The notes under the pieces are model-generated. The model was not told the DNA's origin, searched no databases, and saw only the letters and a program-made list of their open reading frames with translations. Below, piece after piece: positions 1 through 10,085 of a stretch of DNA of 64,000 nt. Origin of the DNA: Trichobilharzia szidati (lineage: Eukaryota > Platyhelminthes > Trematoda > Strigeidida > Schistosomatidae). A program made the position numbers and the translations under genes. Positions within the stretch are counted from its first letter, which is position 1. Every line of letters begins with the position of its first letter. The DNA lies in the NCBI GenBank assembly GCA_944472155.2, contig OX235273.1:2887204-2951203 (forward strand), in the 5' to 3' direction.

Positions 1-36
1 ACTGAATCGACAATACTGTTTGAAACAAACTCACTG

Positions 37-70
37 TTATTATTATTTTATTATTATTATTATTATTATA
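37..70. repeat. (ATT)n microsatellite
   Basis: A run of TTA/ATT triplets with one interruption. Such runs form the tails of the LINEs in this window, so this may be the end of an element lying to the left of the window. Confidence 0.85.
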
Positions 71-149
71 TTTAATATTCTCATTTTGTTCTTCGAATAT
101 TTTTGACTTTATACCGTAAATGTGGACAAATTACTCTGGTTAATTTTGT

Positions 150-258
150 TTTAATTTTTAATTTTATTTATATTTTGAGTAAATCAGATGCAATATTGTG
201 ACAAATGCTGAGAATTCCATTCTGTATTATAAGTAGTGCTGTTTTTGGAATAAAGTAG

Positions 259-292
<34 letters not shown>
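150..292 (+). mobile_element. 3' tail of a CR1/Jockey-like LINE
   Basis: This stretch has the tail pattern shared by the CR1-like copies at 7045-8010, 39433-39650 and 54109-54988: a 'gatgcaatattgtgac' block, then 'gctgagaattccattctgta', then 'ggaataaag', ending in an (ATT)n run. Only 3' untranslated sequence remains; no coding part is visible. The call rests on similarity within the window. Confidence 0.65.
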
Positions 293-294
<2 letters not shown>

Positions 295-298
295 CTAA

Positions 299-412
299 AT
301 CTTGGATTCAGCGCGACCACCATCCATTTTTATCCGTGGCAAGTATTTTTCCTCACACCCAACTGGATAGACCTCGCTGGTCATGACTTCTCACTAGAAC
401 CCCAGGCAACTT
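299..412 (-). mobile_element. SINE-H fragment (5' part, minus strand)
   Basis: On the minus strand this matches the 5' body of the hammerhead SINE family defined at 59607-59979: the block ending in 'tctagtgagaagtc', then the CAGTGAGGTCCATCCAGT-like block and the 'cgccgacgacattggc' block. The tRNA-like boxes and the ribozyme are absent. Confidence 0.6.
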
Positions 413-660
413 TCGACTTGCATAAAACTAGTCTCTAGCGAGCATCAAATTAACTTTCAAGAGTTTGATTTGTTATAATTCTGACCATGGACTGATATCA
501 CCTGGAGAAGCATTGGAAACGAGCATTTGGACGGTCCACGAGCTCGTTTCATAATCCATGTTCTTTTATATTTTACCTCTTAAAATATGTGAAAACATTT
601 TAGGCATGCAAATACAGTAATCAAAGATATTTGACAGATAAAGTGGACTTGTTTCAAATT
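413..660. other. No gene seen
   Basis: AT-rich sequence. 'ggactgatatcacctggagaag' near 487 may be a scrap of SINE-H. Nothing else is recognised. Confidence 0.5.
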
Positions 661-1091
661 TGATCACAGATTGATGTTGGTTAAAGAACTATTAAAAACC
701 AACAGGAAATAAATACTAAAGAGGTGTTTCGTCCTCGTTTGGGACTCTTCACTAGTGACTGGCTACAAGAAGAAGTTCCCTGGAGTTCTAGTGAGAAGTA
801 GTCGTCATCAGTATGGTCCACCAGGTCAGATGTGAGAAGAAATACTCGCCAATGATATTGGTTGGTTATCGTACTGAAATCAAGAATTGGTAGAAGTTGG
901 AGTTCATGGTCTGGCCATTGGATCAGTTCCCAGTGGCTAAATGGTGTGCGATCTCTCCTTGTAACTGGAACAACCTGGGATTGAAACCCAGGTGGATGGA
1001 TACAGTGAAGAGTCTGAAGCTGGGACGAAACAGTTATCCAATACTCTCTGTTGGTTTTCAATGTTTCTCTAATTGATGTCAATCCGTGATG
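661..1091. mobile_element. SINE-H copies, head to head
   Basis: A minus-strand 3' part (about 661-758) meets a plus-strand copy (about 759-1091). The plus copy keeps the promoter-like A region 'gtggctaaatggt' near 932, a B-box-like 'gggattgaaaccc' near 979, and a worn ribozyme half ('gtgaagagtc', then 'gggacgaaacag' near 1022-1033). It ends at an RTE insertion. The open frame of 133 codons on the minus strand is antisense to the repeat and is not a gene. Confidence 0.7.
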
Positions 1092-1094
1092 ATT

Positions 1095-1535
1095 ATTTTA
1101 TTATTGTTTCGTTTAATTTCTAGAGGAACATAGGGCTTCAGCCATGCGTCTCCATTGCGTTCGCTTCTCTGCTAGATTCTTCACCTTTCTCCAAGTTTGC
1201 CCACACGTTTTCATCTCCTCTTCACATCACCTCCTCCAAGTCACTCTTGCACTAACGGCCAACTCACCGCTTCGCTCTTGGGTTCCACTCTAGTGATGTC
1301 ACTTGATGCATTGTTTCCTCAGAGTATGGCCAATCCACCTAACTCCATTTCTTCCTGCCTGTTTGTTTCACAATCGGTTCCTGGTTGGTTCGCTTATTGC
1401 CAGAGATCCCTGTTGCTCATCTTTTCTGGCCGGTCATCTGATCTTGAGTGGTATTCAGCGAAGACAACCGTTAGTGAAGGTCTGTAGTTTGCTTGAGATG
1501 CTCTTTATGACGCGCCAAGTCTCTGATCCGTGATG
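1095..1535 (-). mobile_element. RTE-clade LINE, 3' end
   Basis: On the minus strand this has the 3' end of an RTE LINE: a worn frame with the typical C-terminal pattern (KIRWPE…, a WRWIGHTLRKP-like block, then …RRSCEEEMK and SQVK…), a stop, a short 3' UTR ending 'cctctag', and an (ATT)n tail at the left edge (reverse strand). Frames are broken by indels. 5' truncated near 1535. Confidence 0.8.
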
Positions 1536-1611
1536 ATGCTTGAAACAAATCAATTTCGTATAATCTAACTCCTGAAAATATTTAAATTATATCAGACTGA
1601 TATTAGCACGT

Positions 1612-1850
1612 GCGTCGGTGGCACAGCGATAGAATACGCGCCGATCACGCAGGTGGTCCGGGGTTCGATCCTCGGCCACGGACGCACTCCTTTACCTCCC
1701 TAAGCCAGTAGTAAAACTGGTAGAAATGAAAGGTTGGGTATGAGACTAGCAACTCCGTCCTGTAAAAATAATTACCACTGCTACTGAAACTTCAAGCATG
1801 TAGCTTGAAGGGCTAACTGAATAAAAAAATAATATTAATAATATAAATTG
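1612..1850 (+). mobile_element. SINE-T with RTE-like tail
   Basis: The head is tRNA-like: 'gcgtcggtggcacagcg' holds an A box and 'ggttcgatcc' a B box, closing with 'gacgcac', so it reads as a degenerate tRNA of about 73 nt. The body then runs through 'ctccctaagccagtagtaaa' and 'aggttgggtatgagactagc' to 'cttcaagcatgtagcttgaa' and an A-rich (AAT)n tail. It belongs to the same subfamily as 10086-10304. RNA polymerase III promoter function is inferred from the boxes. Confidence 0.75.
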
Positions 1851-1912
1851 TAAATTACTTTGGAAATTGCAAAATTAATGCTTTGTACAATCATTCCACC
1901 TAAGTTACTTTT

Positions 1913-2150
1913 TATTCCTTCACGTTACCAGTGAGACATAGGGCTTCAAGCCAGAGCTTTGGAGTTTCCGTAGCAGTGGTGTTCAATTTTACGCGATGAG
2001 TTTGCTAGCCAGCCTCATGCCCAACCTTCCCTCTTTACTAGTCTTATTACTGGGTTAGAGGCGTAAAGGAGTGATTCGGCCGGTGATCAAATCCCGAACC
2101 ATATGAGGCATGGTTGGCGAGCATTCTACCCGTGTGACATCGATACTTTT
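1913..2150 (-). mobile_element. SINE-T, worn minus-strand copy
   Basis: It matches 10086-10304 in order: 'acatagggcttcaagc' tail, the 'ctcatgcccaaccttcc' body, then a decayed B box ('atcaaatcccgaacc'). The A-box end is heavily mutated. Confidence 0.6.
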
Positions 2151-2164
2151 CACCAGAATTCGAA

Positions 2165-2640
2165 TGCTTCAAACTGATTGGGCTCTGTGAGCTGAGTTGT
2201 CGAACAGGGTACATCGCTGATAAGCTCAGCCCAAAACAAGCGAATCTGACCTCCAGTGGTGTTCACATCACCGATGTGAGTCTTATACAACTGTTCAACT
2301 CAATCGATCAGTAGTGTGTTTGGTGACATTAGATAGTTGCAGACATTTGGCCACAGGAAGCCTGGGACCTAGGTTTCGCGCTAGGACTGGACACGTCACA
2401 CTAGTTACTAGTGTCAAATCAAAATGCCCACTGCAGTCTTACAGGAGGTCAATCGCGATCTCGAATACCTCAGTGGTGGTGACGTCTGTGACTGCAAAAC
2501 TGACTGGGTGACGCGGGTTCGAATCTCAGACAGGAGGGATATGATTTCCTTCAAAACTGCTGATATGCCTTGCTGATGGGTGAGTGTCAACTAGCACGAA
2601 ACCTAGGTCTAAGGCTTCCTGTGGCTAATTGCCTCCAACC
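2165..2640. repeat. Repeat unit with inverted arms and a B-box-like site
   Basis: About 47 bases near 2348-2394 ('ggccacaggaagcct', 'gacctaggtttcgcgctag') recur inverted at 2594-2640 ('ctagcacgaaacctaggtc', 'aggcttcctgtggc'). Between them is 'gggttcgaatctc' near 2516, a B-box-like sequence. A block near 2390-2420 ('cacactagttactagtg') recurs near 3400-3432. Probably another SINE-like repeat; family not recognised. Confidence 0.5.
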
Positions 2641-2641
2641 A

Positions 2642-3290
2642 TAATAATAATAATTTGCTTTATTCCAAAGCAGTACATGTGATACAGAATGCAATTCTCA
2701 GCAACTCACTACAGTATTGCATCCAGTTAGTACATTATCAATAAATAGAATTCTACATAGATTAAGGAAATCTCAATTCATTATGACAACAACACATTGG
2801 CATGTCGGCAGTAAAGCAAAAGTTGAACAGTGTTTGAAGGTGTTAGAAAAGTAGGTGCTGTCATATTTACTGGCGTAAGCGAGAGAAAGAAACAAAGCAC
2901 CACATAACAGAAAAAAGAGAGAGAAAAGAAAAGAAAAAAAGAAAGGAAATGTTGTACCTATAAATGATATGAGTTGGAAAGACGAGATCCAGTTGTTCTA
3001 CTGACTATTTAATGAATTATAGGTGTCACGCCTAATGCTTTCTTTATCGCACAGAACACGAGCTAAGTAGGGTATGGTTGAGTTTTTGTAATTGCTGGTG
3101 CGAGCATATAGTTTTCTATATAGACTTCTGGTTTTGGCTGATGAGATGCAAGGGGAGAGTTGTGAATGAAGAGGGTGATGTGAGTTAGATAAAATGGATT
3201 TGGCCCATTTTTCACGTGAGTCCATGTGCCTATCGACCAGAATATTAACAAGCTGGTTAATTGGCACGTTGCTTACCCTGCTTACCCATC
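2642..3290 (-). mobile_element. CR1/Jockey-like LINE: RT C-terminus and 3' tail
   Basis: On the minus strand an 89-codon frame (3267-2998) matches the C-terminal part of the CR1-like copies at 7045 and 54109. Shared blocks include NQLVN.LVDRHMDSREK, HPLHSQLSPCISS, YARTSNYKNSTIPYLAR and a final DTYNSLNS. The 3' UTR follows, ending in 'gctttattcc' and (ATT)n (plus-strand 'aataataataattt' at 2642). The segment 2725-2860 is nearly identical to 39433-39550 inverted. The RT catalytic core is missing, so this copy is dead. Confidence 0.75.
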
Positions 3291-3379
3291 TAATATCATC
3301 AAATCAATGTGCACCGTGATGGCGAGCTACGTAGAATGGTGACCACATTGCAAACCTGACTGACTGATAGAATTCAGTC

Positions 3380-3445
3380 TGCACGAAAGTGAGAGGACTA
3401 GACACATCACACTAGTTACTGACTAGTGTTCAATCAAAGTATGTG
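3380..3445. repeat. Fragment of the 2165-2640 repeat
   Basis: 'gacacatcacactagttact' followed by 'gactagtgttcaatcaaa' matches 2390-2425. No other part of the unit is seen. Confidence 0.5.
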
Positions 3446-4020
3446 GTTTTATATGCAGTTATGCTTGTTGTATTGACTGTCATCTATGGTTAAAGCAGGT
3501 CACATATGGTGATTTGGATAATTTTGATTTCTAAATGAAACCGTGGTGAAATTTTCCCCCTCCTAGAAATGTGTAAATTACGAAAATGACTGATGTTATT
3601 TATTTATTTGTCAATACTTGTGATTCCCTACTGATATTTCTGAAGCGAAATGTTCTGTTTGATTTTACCCGCTGCGTTCTGTGATCTAATATCTCCATAT
3701 TACTGTTGATTATAAATTTTAGCTATTGCTTGTAGTGTTAGCTTGCAGTGGAACTTAGAGTGTGAGTTTCATCGCATCTAGGACTTTTCAACTGAATTTG
3801 CTTGCATCCTAGTCATTCAGAGTACCTCCATTGAGACTCTAACTTAATATGCATTATTCAATAGACTAATAAGTTTTATCGATCGAAATCAAAAGAGAGA
3901 GTAGTACATTTTATGAAATTTGACAGAAAGTCATTTTAAAAAGGTAATCAGAATCAAACCAATCAAGGCATACTCGTTTTCACTTCTTTCCCTTTCATTC
4001 TTTTTCTTTGAGAGTGAAAC
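3446..4020. other. No gene seen
   Basis: AT-rich sequence without a long frame, clear repeat or recognisable domain. Confidence 0.5.
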
Positions 4021-4021
4021 C

Positions 4022-4345
4022 GGTCATATTCTGGTAGGTAGTTACCTGGATTTCTCGTGGGAAGTCATCATCAGTAAGGTGAAGTAGGTCGGGTGCGAGG
4101 ACAGATATTCGTCAGCTATGACATTGGCCTAGTGGTCTACAAGCTAACCTTGTGACCAGAAGGTCCTGGGTTCGAACCACACAGCGTGGGTGCGTATTGG
4201 TGAAGAGTCCCAAACTTGGACGAGATAGTTGGCTGTCTAGTACTCCTAGATGGTTTTCCAATGGTTCTCTAATCAATGTCAGCTCATGTTGAAATCCAGC
4301 AACCAATCAATTAAATCCCTACAAACCAATACTTGAAACTTGGAC
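4022..4345 (+). mobile_element. SINE-H, nearly complete
   Basis: From 'tctggtaggtagttacctgg' through the gtgaggacag block to an A region 'agtggtctacaag', B box 'gggttcgaacc' (near 4169) and the ribozyme region 'ggtgaagagtccc…ttggacgagata…gtctagtactcc' (4199-4248). It ends 'atccctacaaaccaatactt'. The GAAA of the hammerhead core has become GAGA, and the second core half is damaged, so cleavage is unlikely. Confidence 0.75.
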
Positions 4346-4699
4346 TGCCTCTTCAAGTGGTGTTATTGTTCTTTCCAGTATGAGGTTACCAGCCTCACAC
4401 AGTCACCAAGCCTTCCATCTTTTCCTGGCTTGCCATCAGCTGATCAAAAAGGTGAGGTTAAGAAGTATATCGGCTGGAATTCTTACCCGACCTCTAGCAT
4501 GGTTGGAATTTATTCCACCATTGAACTACCGAGGATAAAACTTAAGACTCCTGTGTGAAATCGAAGAATACTAACCTCTTGATAGGTTCCTTTCTTAATG
4601 ACTAATATGATATTTTAAACAAACTCTCAACTCATGTAAATCCATCATGAGTCCTGTACAAACTATATAAATAATTCGAATTTTTCGTTTCGTAGGAAT
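4346..4699. other. No gene seen
   Basis: Contains a 72-codon open frame (4340-4558) with no recognisable domain. I do not support it as a gene. Confidence 0.4.
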
Positions 4700-5430
4700 C
4701 TTGACGAACAGGACTTCAAGTGAACGTAAAAAAGGCAGAGGTAATAAAGTTACGCTACTGTGAATCAAGCTGTAAATCAAAATAAAAAAAATAAAATAAT
4801 AAATACAAATCAGCATTGATGGCAGAAATCTAAAGGATTTCGTCACTTTCACTCACATGCAACAAACATCATTGCTTCAACCAGAGCCGACATGGAGGAA
4901 GATGTCAGAGCAAGGATGGAATTGGAGAAGCAAGATAAAGATTCGTTAATTTGAAATTAGATTCGGGATTCACAACACATAACACAAGGAAAAACATCGA
5001 ATTTTTCAGCACGAGTATGAAGTCAGTCAGTGCATCTATATGTTTCAAAAAATTACTGTGGACATCACCAAAACTATTTCCAACAAGATACACCCTTTCG
5101 CCAATACATACCTTCGTCACTTCGATATTTAAAATCAGATAGCCGTCCAGAAAGGATAACCAGCAAGGAATTCTAACGGGTAATGAATGAACGAAACAAG
5201 AACCGATTACGAAGTTAATGTGCCTGCGTAAATGGAGATAGAACGGACGGGCACCGAGGAGACATCTAAATGACCTTATATGTTATGGCGTAAAGTGGAA
5301 GTCAAATGGAAACCTATGAGTTGACCGTTGGTTCTAGAAGTATACGGAGATGTTCATGTAGAGAGGAAGTGAAAGCTCGTGACTGGTCATGGAGTCAGCT
5401 ACTATTGCGGTGGGTAAATAATTCCCCAAA
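4700..5430 (+). mobile_element. RTE LINE relic carrying a SINE-T tail fragment
   Basis: Scattered RTE C-terminal blocks appear in the expected order: TGLQVNVKKAEVIKL (4715-4760), ISIDGRNLKDF (about 4810), a DMEEDVRARM block (about 4890), KSVSASI (about 5020), KIRWPSRK-like (5130), and RRSCREEVKARDWSWSQL (5345-5405). The frame is broken many times. At 4758-4808 the relic is interrupted by 'gaatcaagctgtaaatc' plus an A-rich run, the 3' end of the SINE-T copy type at 52795-52990. Confidence 0.7.
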
Positions 5431-6111
5431 ATTATTAGGCTACAGCATTCGTCCCTCAGCACTGGATGCTTACCTTCACTGTTTAATACGACTTGTTAAG
5501 CTGAAAATAGACAATCAAGCATCGACGCGATTCGGCACACTGTCTTATAAAGTTCAGTCGTTCGTGGATAAATCCCAGCAAAGTGTTCTTCTACGCCATT
5601 ACGATTTTGATCCCGAAATACAATGCGTATTTTTAACGATCAATTTGGTGTTTGGATTTGTCTATGGTCTCAGTAGAACAAGTAAGAATCTCGCGTTTGT
5701 ATTCAGCGTACCTTGCATAAATGTCGACATCATTTCACTCCTAAAGTTTCAATACATAATCATGATCATTTAGAAAGCAGATAACGGCTTCTTCCTCAAA
5801 AATGTTACGGGATTCAAAGTTATCCAATAGTATTCAGTCAATACGTGTAAAATTTAAATATATAACTATAGTGACACTCCAGTAATCAAAAAGCCTTACA
5901 ATTACACTGTTACACAGCGTCAGTTATGGTCTGAATAGTTCAGTGATAATTCCTTTGATTACAGAGCTAGTTGAAGCTGTTTCATATCTTAGGGAAGACA
6001 TCAGGTCCAGGTAGAACTTTAAGCTAATTACCTCTAATCGCCTAGCACTAATAAAATGACTGTTCCTCAGTGGTATCCTGGGATATGAAAATGTACCTCT
6101 GAACATAATTG
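5431..6111. other. Unassigned stretch with one 155-codon frame
   Basis: The frame at 5306-5773 starts inside the RTE relic and runs into unrelated AT-rich sequence. Its last ~110 residues match nothing I recognise and are rich in F, I, L and V. It looks like a chance extension of the relic rather than a gene. Confidence 0.4.
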
Positions 6112-6215
6112 TCATCCAACTAAATGTCGTGTATTTCTCTAAGAGGACAAAGGAGAGATATCATAGTGACGGACTGGTTTGCGCTTCAGATCAGAGAGCA
6201 ATGTGTCTCACTATC
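6112..6215 (+). repeat. Unclassified dispersed repeat, copy 1
   Basis: 'gtgtatttctctaagaggac…ggagagatatcat…caatgtgtctcactatctac' is alignable with 26885-27010 and 41335-41470. Its class is unknown. Confidence 0.5.
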
Positions 6216-6309
6216 TACTGTTAGTCAAATCGTTTATCACGCAATAAACTCCACCTTAAAAAATCATGTACATTAAATAAACACCATATAAACACACTAT
6301 ATAAAGACC

Positions 6310-7040
6310 TGCAGTGAAAACAGGACTGCAGGGGAACACAGAGAAGACGGAGGTGATGAAAATAACCAACCAACAGCAGCAGTAACAACAACAACAACAA
6401 CCAGGACCAATCACCATCATAGGGAGAGATTTAACAGAGCTTGCCTCCTTCACATATCCGGTTAGGAAGCATCTTTTCAACTACAGGCAGTCGGAATGGA
6501 CGAAGATGTCAAAACCAGCCAGTCAAAATCGGAAAGGCAAGATGCGCATTCATCAACCTGAAACCAGTTTGGAAATCTGCACTCCGCCTCAGCAAGATTC
6601 GTTTTTTCAACACCAATGTGAAGTCGATTCACCTATACGGGTCAGAAACTTACACTACGTGCCTCGCAAAGGATTTCCAAGGGTCTTCAGGCTTACATCA
6701 AAAGCTACCCACTTCGCTGGCTGGCTCCATAGTGAAGATCAAATAGCCAGCAAGAAAGAATAAGCAACAAGAAAGATTCGACCGCTCAACAAATATGTAG
6801 AAGAAAGTGGAGATGAATCAAGCATACATTGAGAAGGCCGTCGAGTGGAATCCAAATGAGAAGCAAGGGACGAGGGGGTTGTCAATTCAAGGGTGAAATG
6901 AAGAAGATCGCGTGAGGAAGAGATAAGACAGTTTGGTTAGTCGTGGAGCTAACTAGCTGAAGAGGAGAGCAGAAAACAGAACAAAGTGGAGATGTGTTGT
7001 TGAAGCCCTATAATGTTCCACTCGGAACGCAAGGGAATTA
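6310..7040 (+). mobile_element. RTE-clade LINE, 3' end
   Basis: The order is that of other RTE copies here: a GLQ.NTEKTEVMKI block, a Q-rich run (CAG/CAA repeats, 6372-6400), ITIIGRDL…, a KIGKARCAFINLKPVWKSAL block with RLSKIRFFNTNVKS, …GSETYT, then the C-terminus and a 3' UTR ending 'gaagccctataatgttccac' and an (AAT)n tail. Several frameshifts are present. It is the older RTE subfamily, whose 3' end reads 'cggaacgcaagggaat'. Confidence 0.8.
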
Positions 7041-7044
7041 TAAT

Positions 7045-8010
7045 AATAATAATTCAGAATAAAGTTGGTATTACTATTATTACCTCTGTTATTTTTGTTA
7101 AAAATGTAGATGTAGTTGATAGGCATCTGAAAACATGCGAAAAATGGCCTAAACCCATACTCTCCAACCCCCAATACCCCCTCTATTTCCAACTCTCGCC
7201 TTGTAACTCATCAAGTAGAACCAGAAATCAGTATAAAACAATCTATGCTCATACAACCAAGTACAGGAACTCATCGATACCATACTTGGCCCGTGATCTA
7301 AGCGACAGAGACAATGTTAAGCGCGAAACCTATGACTTGCTTTGTTATTAACAACATAATTTTAGGCTCTTTTATTTCTCTCTTATTTTGTATTCGATAG
7401 TGAACTCCTTCTCAAACATACTTAGCTACCTAAATTATTAACATTGGCTTACTTTTTTGTACTTTACTATATTCCTTCTTTTGTGTATCTACTGGTTCGA
7501 CTATATTAGCACTATGAGTAGTACAAAATTTTCCTGTCATTAACCATCATGTAATTATTAGTTTTGTGGTTGTTTTTTCTTATTTTCTATACTTTTCGGC
7601 AATATTAAACTGACAATCGTTGGTTGTGAACGCCATAGTCACCACCTTAAAAACTTTGTATTATGCAGGATTACTCACACTACCACTACAAACACTGCAT
7701 TAGACCTGACAATACAAAAAACAGAACAACAACCCTGAAATGTTATTTTATGATTGTTCAGTGTTGTTTCAACCAAATTAACTGATCATCTTAGCGATAA
7801 ACATTCTTAATTATCATTTCATAACTTCTTGTATGACTATAGCTTTACTGTTTTTTTGCTGTTGGTGTCTTAAGATTTATTATTTTGTTTGTTTGTTTAA
7901 TACTCCTTTTAAATGTTTGATAAAATTAGATGGAAATATTGCAGATATGTGCTGGAAATTCCACACTGTACCACTAGTGCTGTTTCTGGAATAAAGCAAA
8001 TTATTATTTT
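7045..8010 (+). mobile_element. CR1/Jockey-like LINE: RT C-terminus and 3' tail
   Basis: The frame 7013-7351 (112 codons) begins in the neighbouring RTE tail. From about 7105 it becomes the CR1-like C-terminus: VVDRHLKTCEKWPKPILSN, YPLYFQLSPC, YAHTTKYRNSSIPYLAR, KRETYDLL, stop. A 3' UTR of about 650 bp ends 'ggaataaagcaaattatt'. The RT core is missing. It follows directly on the RTE tail, so one element probably landed in the other's (AAT)n run. Confidence 0.75.
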
Positions 8011-8477
8011 TATTATTTCAAATATCAGCTAAAATAGTTATGCTATCTAAACATTTCAGAGACACAAAAATTACATTTCCAGCTACACATAATTACTAGT
8101 TTTATTTGTCTCAGTTAACGCCATCACTAGTTGACTATTTCAGTTGAAATACAGCTAAGTTATTATTATTACTGATAATTTTAAAGTTAAAACCACGGTC
8201 CACTCACCCATACACACAAACACACACACAAACGTAGGGAGCTTACAAACAACGTGTTTCTTTCATGTTATTTAATAATAATTATAGACTTCAGTTTATC
8301 TGTCTCTTCATAACACCCTTTTTAGCTGATCTTAGGCTCTAAGCCTTATTTAACCTGAATTAATAGTTACGTGATTTTTCTCCTTTTCTGTGAACAAGCT
8401 GTTCGATGTATTTATGAGCGTAAAGAACACGCTATAAGCGTGAAAGTTTTAGGATAGTAATGAAAAATGAATACACA
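8011..8477. other. No gene seen; short CA-rich run
   Basis: AT-rich. A CA-rich stretch lies at about 8209-8233. Nothing else is recognised. Confidence 0.5.
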
Positions 8478-9033
8478 ATCATTTTCTATAGTTGGTTTGT
8501 AAGGATTAGTTTTGTTTTTACAAGTTGATCACGGATTGATATCAGTTACAGAACCATTGAAAACCAGTACTGGACAGCTGTTTCAGCCTAGTTTGGGAAT
8601 AATCGATAGTATGCACTCATTGCTGGTTTTCGGACCCAGGACCTTCCGGTTACAAGGCAAGCTCGTATACCGTTCAGCCACTGGGAACCGCCCCAATGGT
8701 CAGTCCATGAATTCTAACTTCTACTAGTTCGTGGATTGAGTTTCCTGGAGTTCTAGTGAGAAGCCGTGGTGATCAGTGAGGTCCAACTAGTCAAGTGTGA
8801 GGTTGGATTTCCCTCCGATTACACTGGTTGAGAATCATCGGCCTTTGAATCGGCTCCCAGTGCCTGAATGGTATATGAGATTGCCTTGTAACCTGAAGGT
8901 CTTGGGTTCGAAACCCAGTATTCAGTAGGTACTCTCGATTATTCCCAAAACAGGCTGAAACAGCTGTCCAGTACTCCATAAGGGTTTCTAATGGTTCTCT
9001 AACTGATATCAATCCGTGATCAACTCGTAAAAA
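8478..9033. mobile_element. SINE-H head-to-head palindrome
   Basis: The left arm (8478-8735, minus strand) and right arm (8736-9033, plus strand) are two copies of the same SINE. Both arms carry the private variants 'tcgattattccc' and 'ggctgaaacagctg' in the ribozyme region, where the family usually has 'ctgatgattccc' and 'ggacgaaac'. The shared variants say the arms derive from one source copy. The plus arm keeps a B box ('gggttcgaaaccc', near 8905) and A region. Both ribozyme cores are damaged (CUGAUGA lost). Confidence 0.8.
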
Positions 9034-9171
9034 TACAGTCATTTGTTAAAAGGTTGTCGAGAGCAATACTCATAATATAAAATACATTCATAAAATGTTT
9101 AAGTGTACACATATTACTGTTTTATCGACTAATGTAGACCTTATTATCCCTGAATAAAATTAGCTCAGATT

Positions 9172-9949
9172 TCATACATTTGATTCCCTTGATAAATTTC
9201 GATAGAGAAAGAAAGACCAGATTTGCAGCAAGTACATTGGAAGAATAGAAAGAAGGACTTCTATCCGCTTTTCAGAGCATATTCCAAGAAACTTATGCTT
9301 AAAAGGAAGCAGATATGATTACAAAGTGCAATTACCAGACACCCATCATGTGGATACCTCAAGTCATTTTGTCGAAATTTCAAAATCCTTCAAAATATTA
9401 AACATACAAAGGATAGCAAATCTAGTACGATTTGCTGAAACAACTGCAATCGAGTGTCATAGATCAAAGTTATGCACACAGAAAGAGAGTGTAGTCAATC
9501 TCTCACTCCCTTGGGAACCGTATACTTTCATTAAAATGATGATTAGTCATACATATTAGTGAGCTCAGTTCACCGAGCAAGTTTTCAATTTGATGAACTT
9601 TGACCTTCTTGAGTTGGCACGTTGATGTAAAAGCTAAAACTGTTTATTAGATTTTTCTGTTTTCTGTCTCCTCTCTCACCGCCCCCCCTATTTTTTACAT
9701 ACTTTGAAAGCATACAGAATGGTGGTAACTTAACCTAAAGCCAATTGTAATGCTGCTTATATTCCAGATGCGTTCATCTTATAATGTTCTCTTTATTACC
9801 TTTCAAACATTGAAGTATGAAATGTCATTATTGATAACCATTGTAACCATTTAAGGTAGTTTGCAGTTAGCTGATGAGAACCTGTAAAATAGAATGATGG
9901 CATAATTGTATACTGCAAATCCTGTCTTTCATTCTCTATTGAAATTTAT
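9172..9949 (+). mobile_element. Penelope-like element, short copy with inverted flank and 8-bp TSD
   Basis: The EN C-terminus (about 9226-9520) is present in broken frames; 9326-9517 reads DTSSHFVEISKSFKILNIQR … RFAETTAIE, ending …NLSLPW, as in 42795-43906. The left end (9172-9226) is an inverted copy of the element's own 3' end ('gataaatttcgatagagaaa' facing 'ctctattgaaattta' at 9932-9946). The direct repeat 'ctcagatt' flanks it at 9164-9171 and 9950-9957. A worn hammerhead lies at 9860-9917. Confidence 0.8.
9860..9917 (+). ncRNA. Hammerhead ribozyme relic in a PLE tail
   Basis: 'tttgcag', an extra 'ttag', core CTGATGA (9871-9877), then TAAA in place of GAAA, a stem III-like 'tagaatgatggcataattgta' region and 'ctgcaaa'. 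It aligns with the intact form at 43804-43856. The 4-nt insertion and the G-to-T change in GAAA should abolish activity. Confidence 0.65.
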
Positions 9950-10037
9950 CTCAGATTGTTACAAACCTAAGTCGGTTAGAGAAGCACTGAAAAACACAAA
10001 GTGTTAGACACCTTTTTTGTCTCTTCATCAGTACACA

Positions 10038-10039
10038 CT

Positions 10040-10066
<27 letters not shown>
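10038..10066. repeat. (TA)n microsatellite
   Basis: Uninterrupted TA dinucleotides. Confidence 0.95.
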
Positions 10067-10071
<5 letters not shown>

Positions 10072-10085
10072 TTATTAATTCCTTC

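Noticed and set aside
681..1082. 133-codon minus-strand frame
   Set aside because: Antisense to SINE-H. Similar frames recur wherever the SINE occurs (20556-20891, 20902-21195, 28420-28722, 55699-55995) and follow the repeat.
1612..1684. Real tRNA gene
   Set aside because: A and B boxes are present, but the sequence recurs with the same downstream body and tails at several sites, so it is a SINE head.
5306..5773. 155-codon frame as a possible gene
   Set aside because: Its N-terminal part is RTE C-terminus and the remainder is AT-rich sequence with no recognisable domain.
6256..6480. Cysteine-rich 74-codon frame
   Set aside because: It is the antisense of an RTE poly-Q run (GTT/GCT repeats read as C and V codons).
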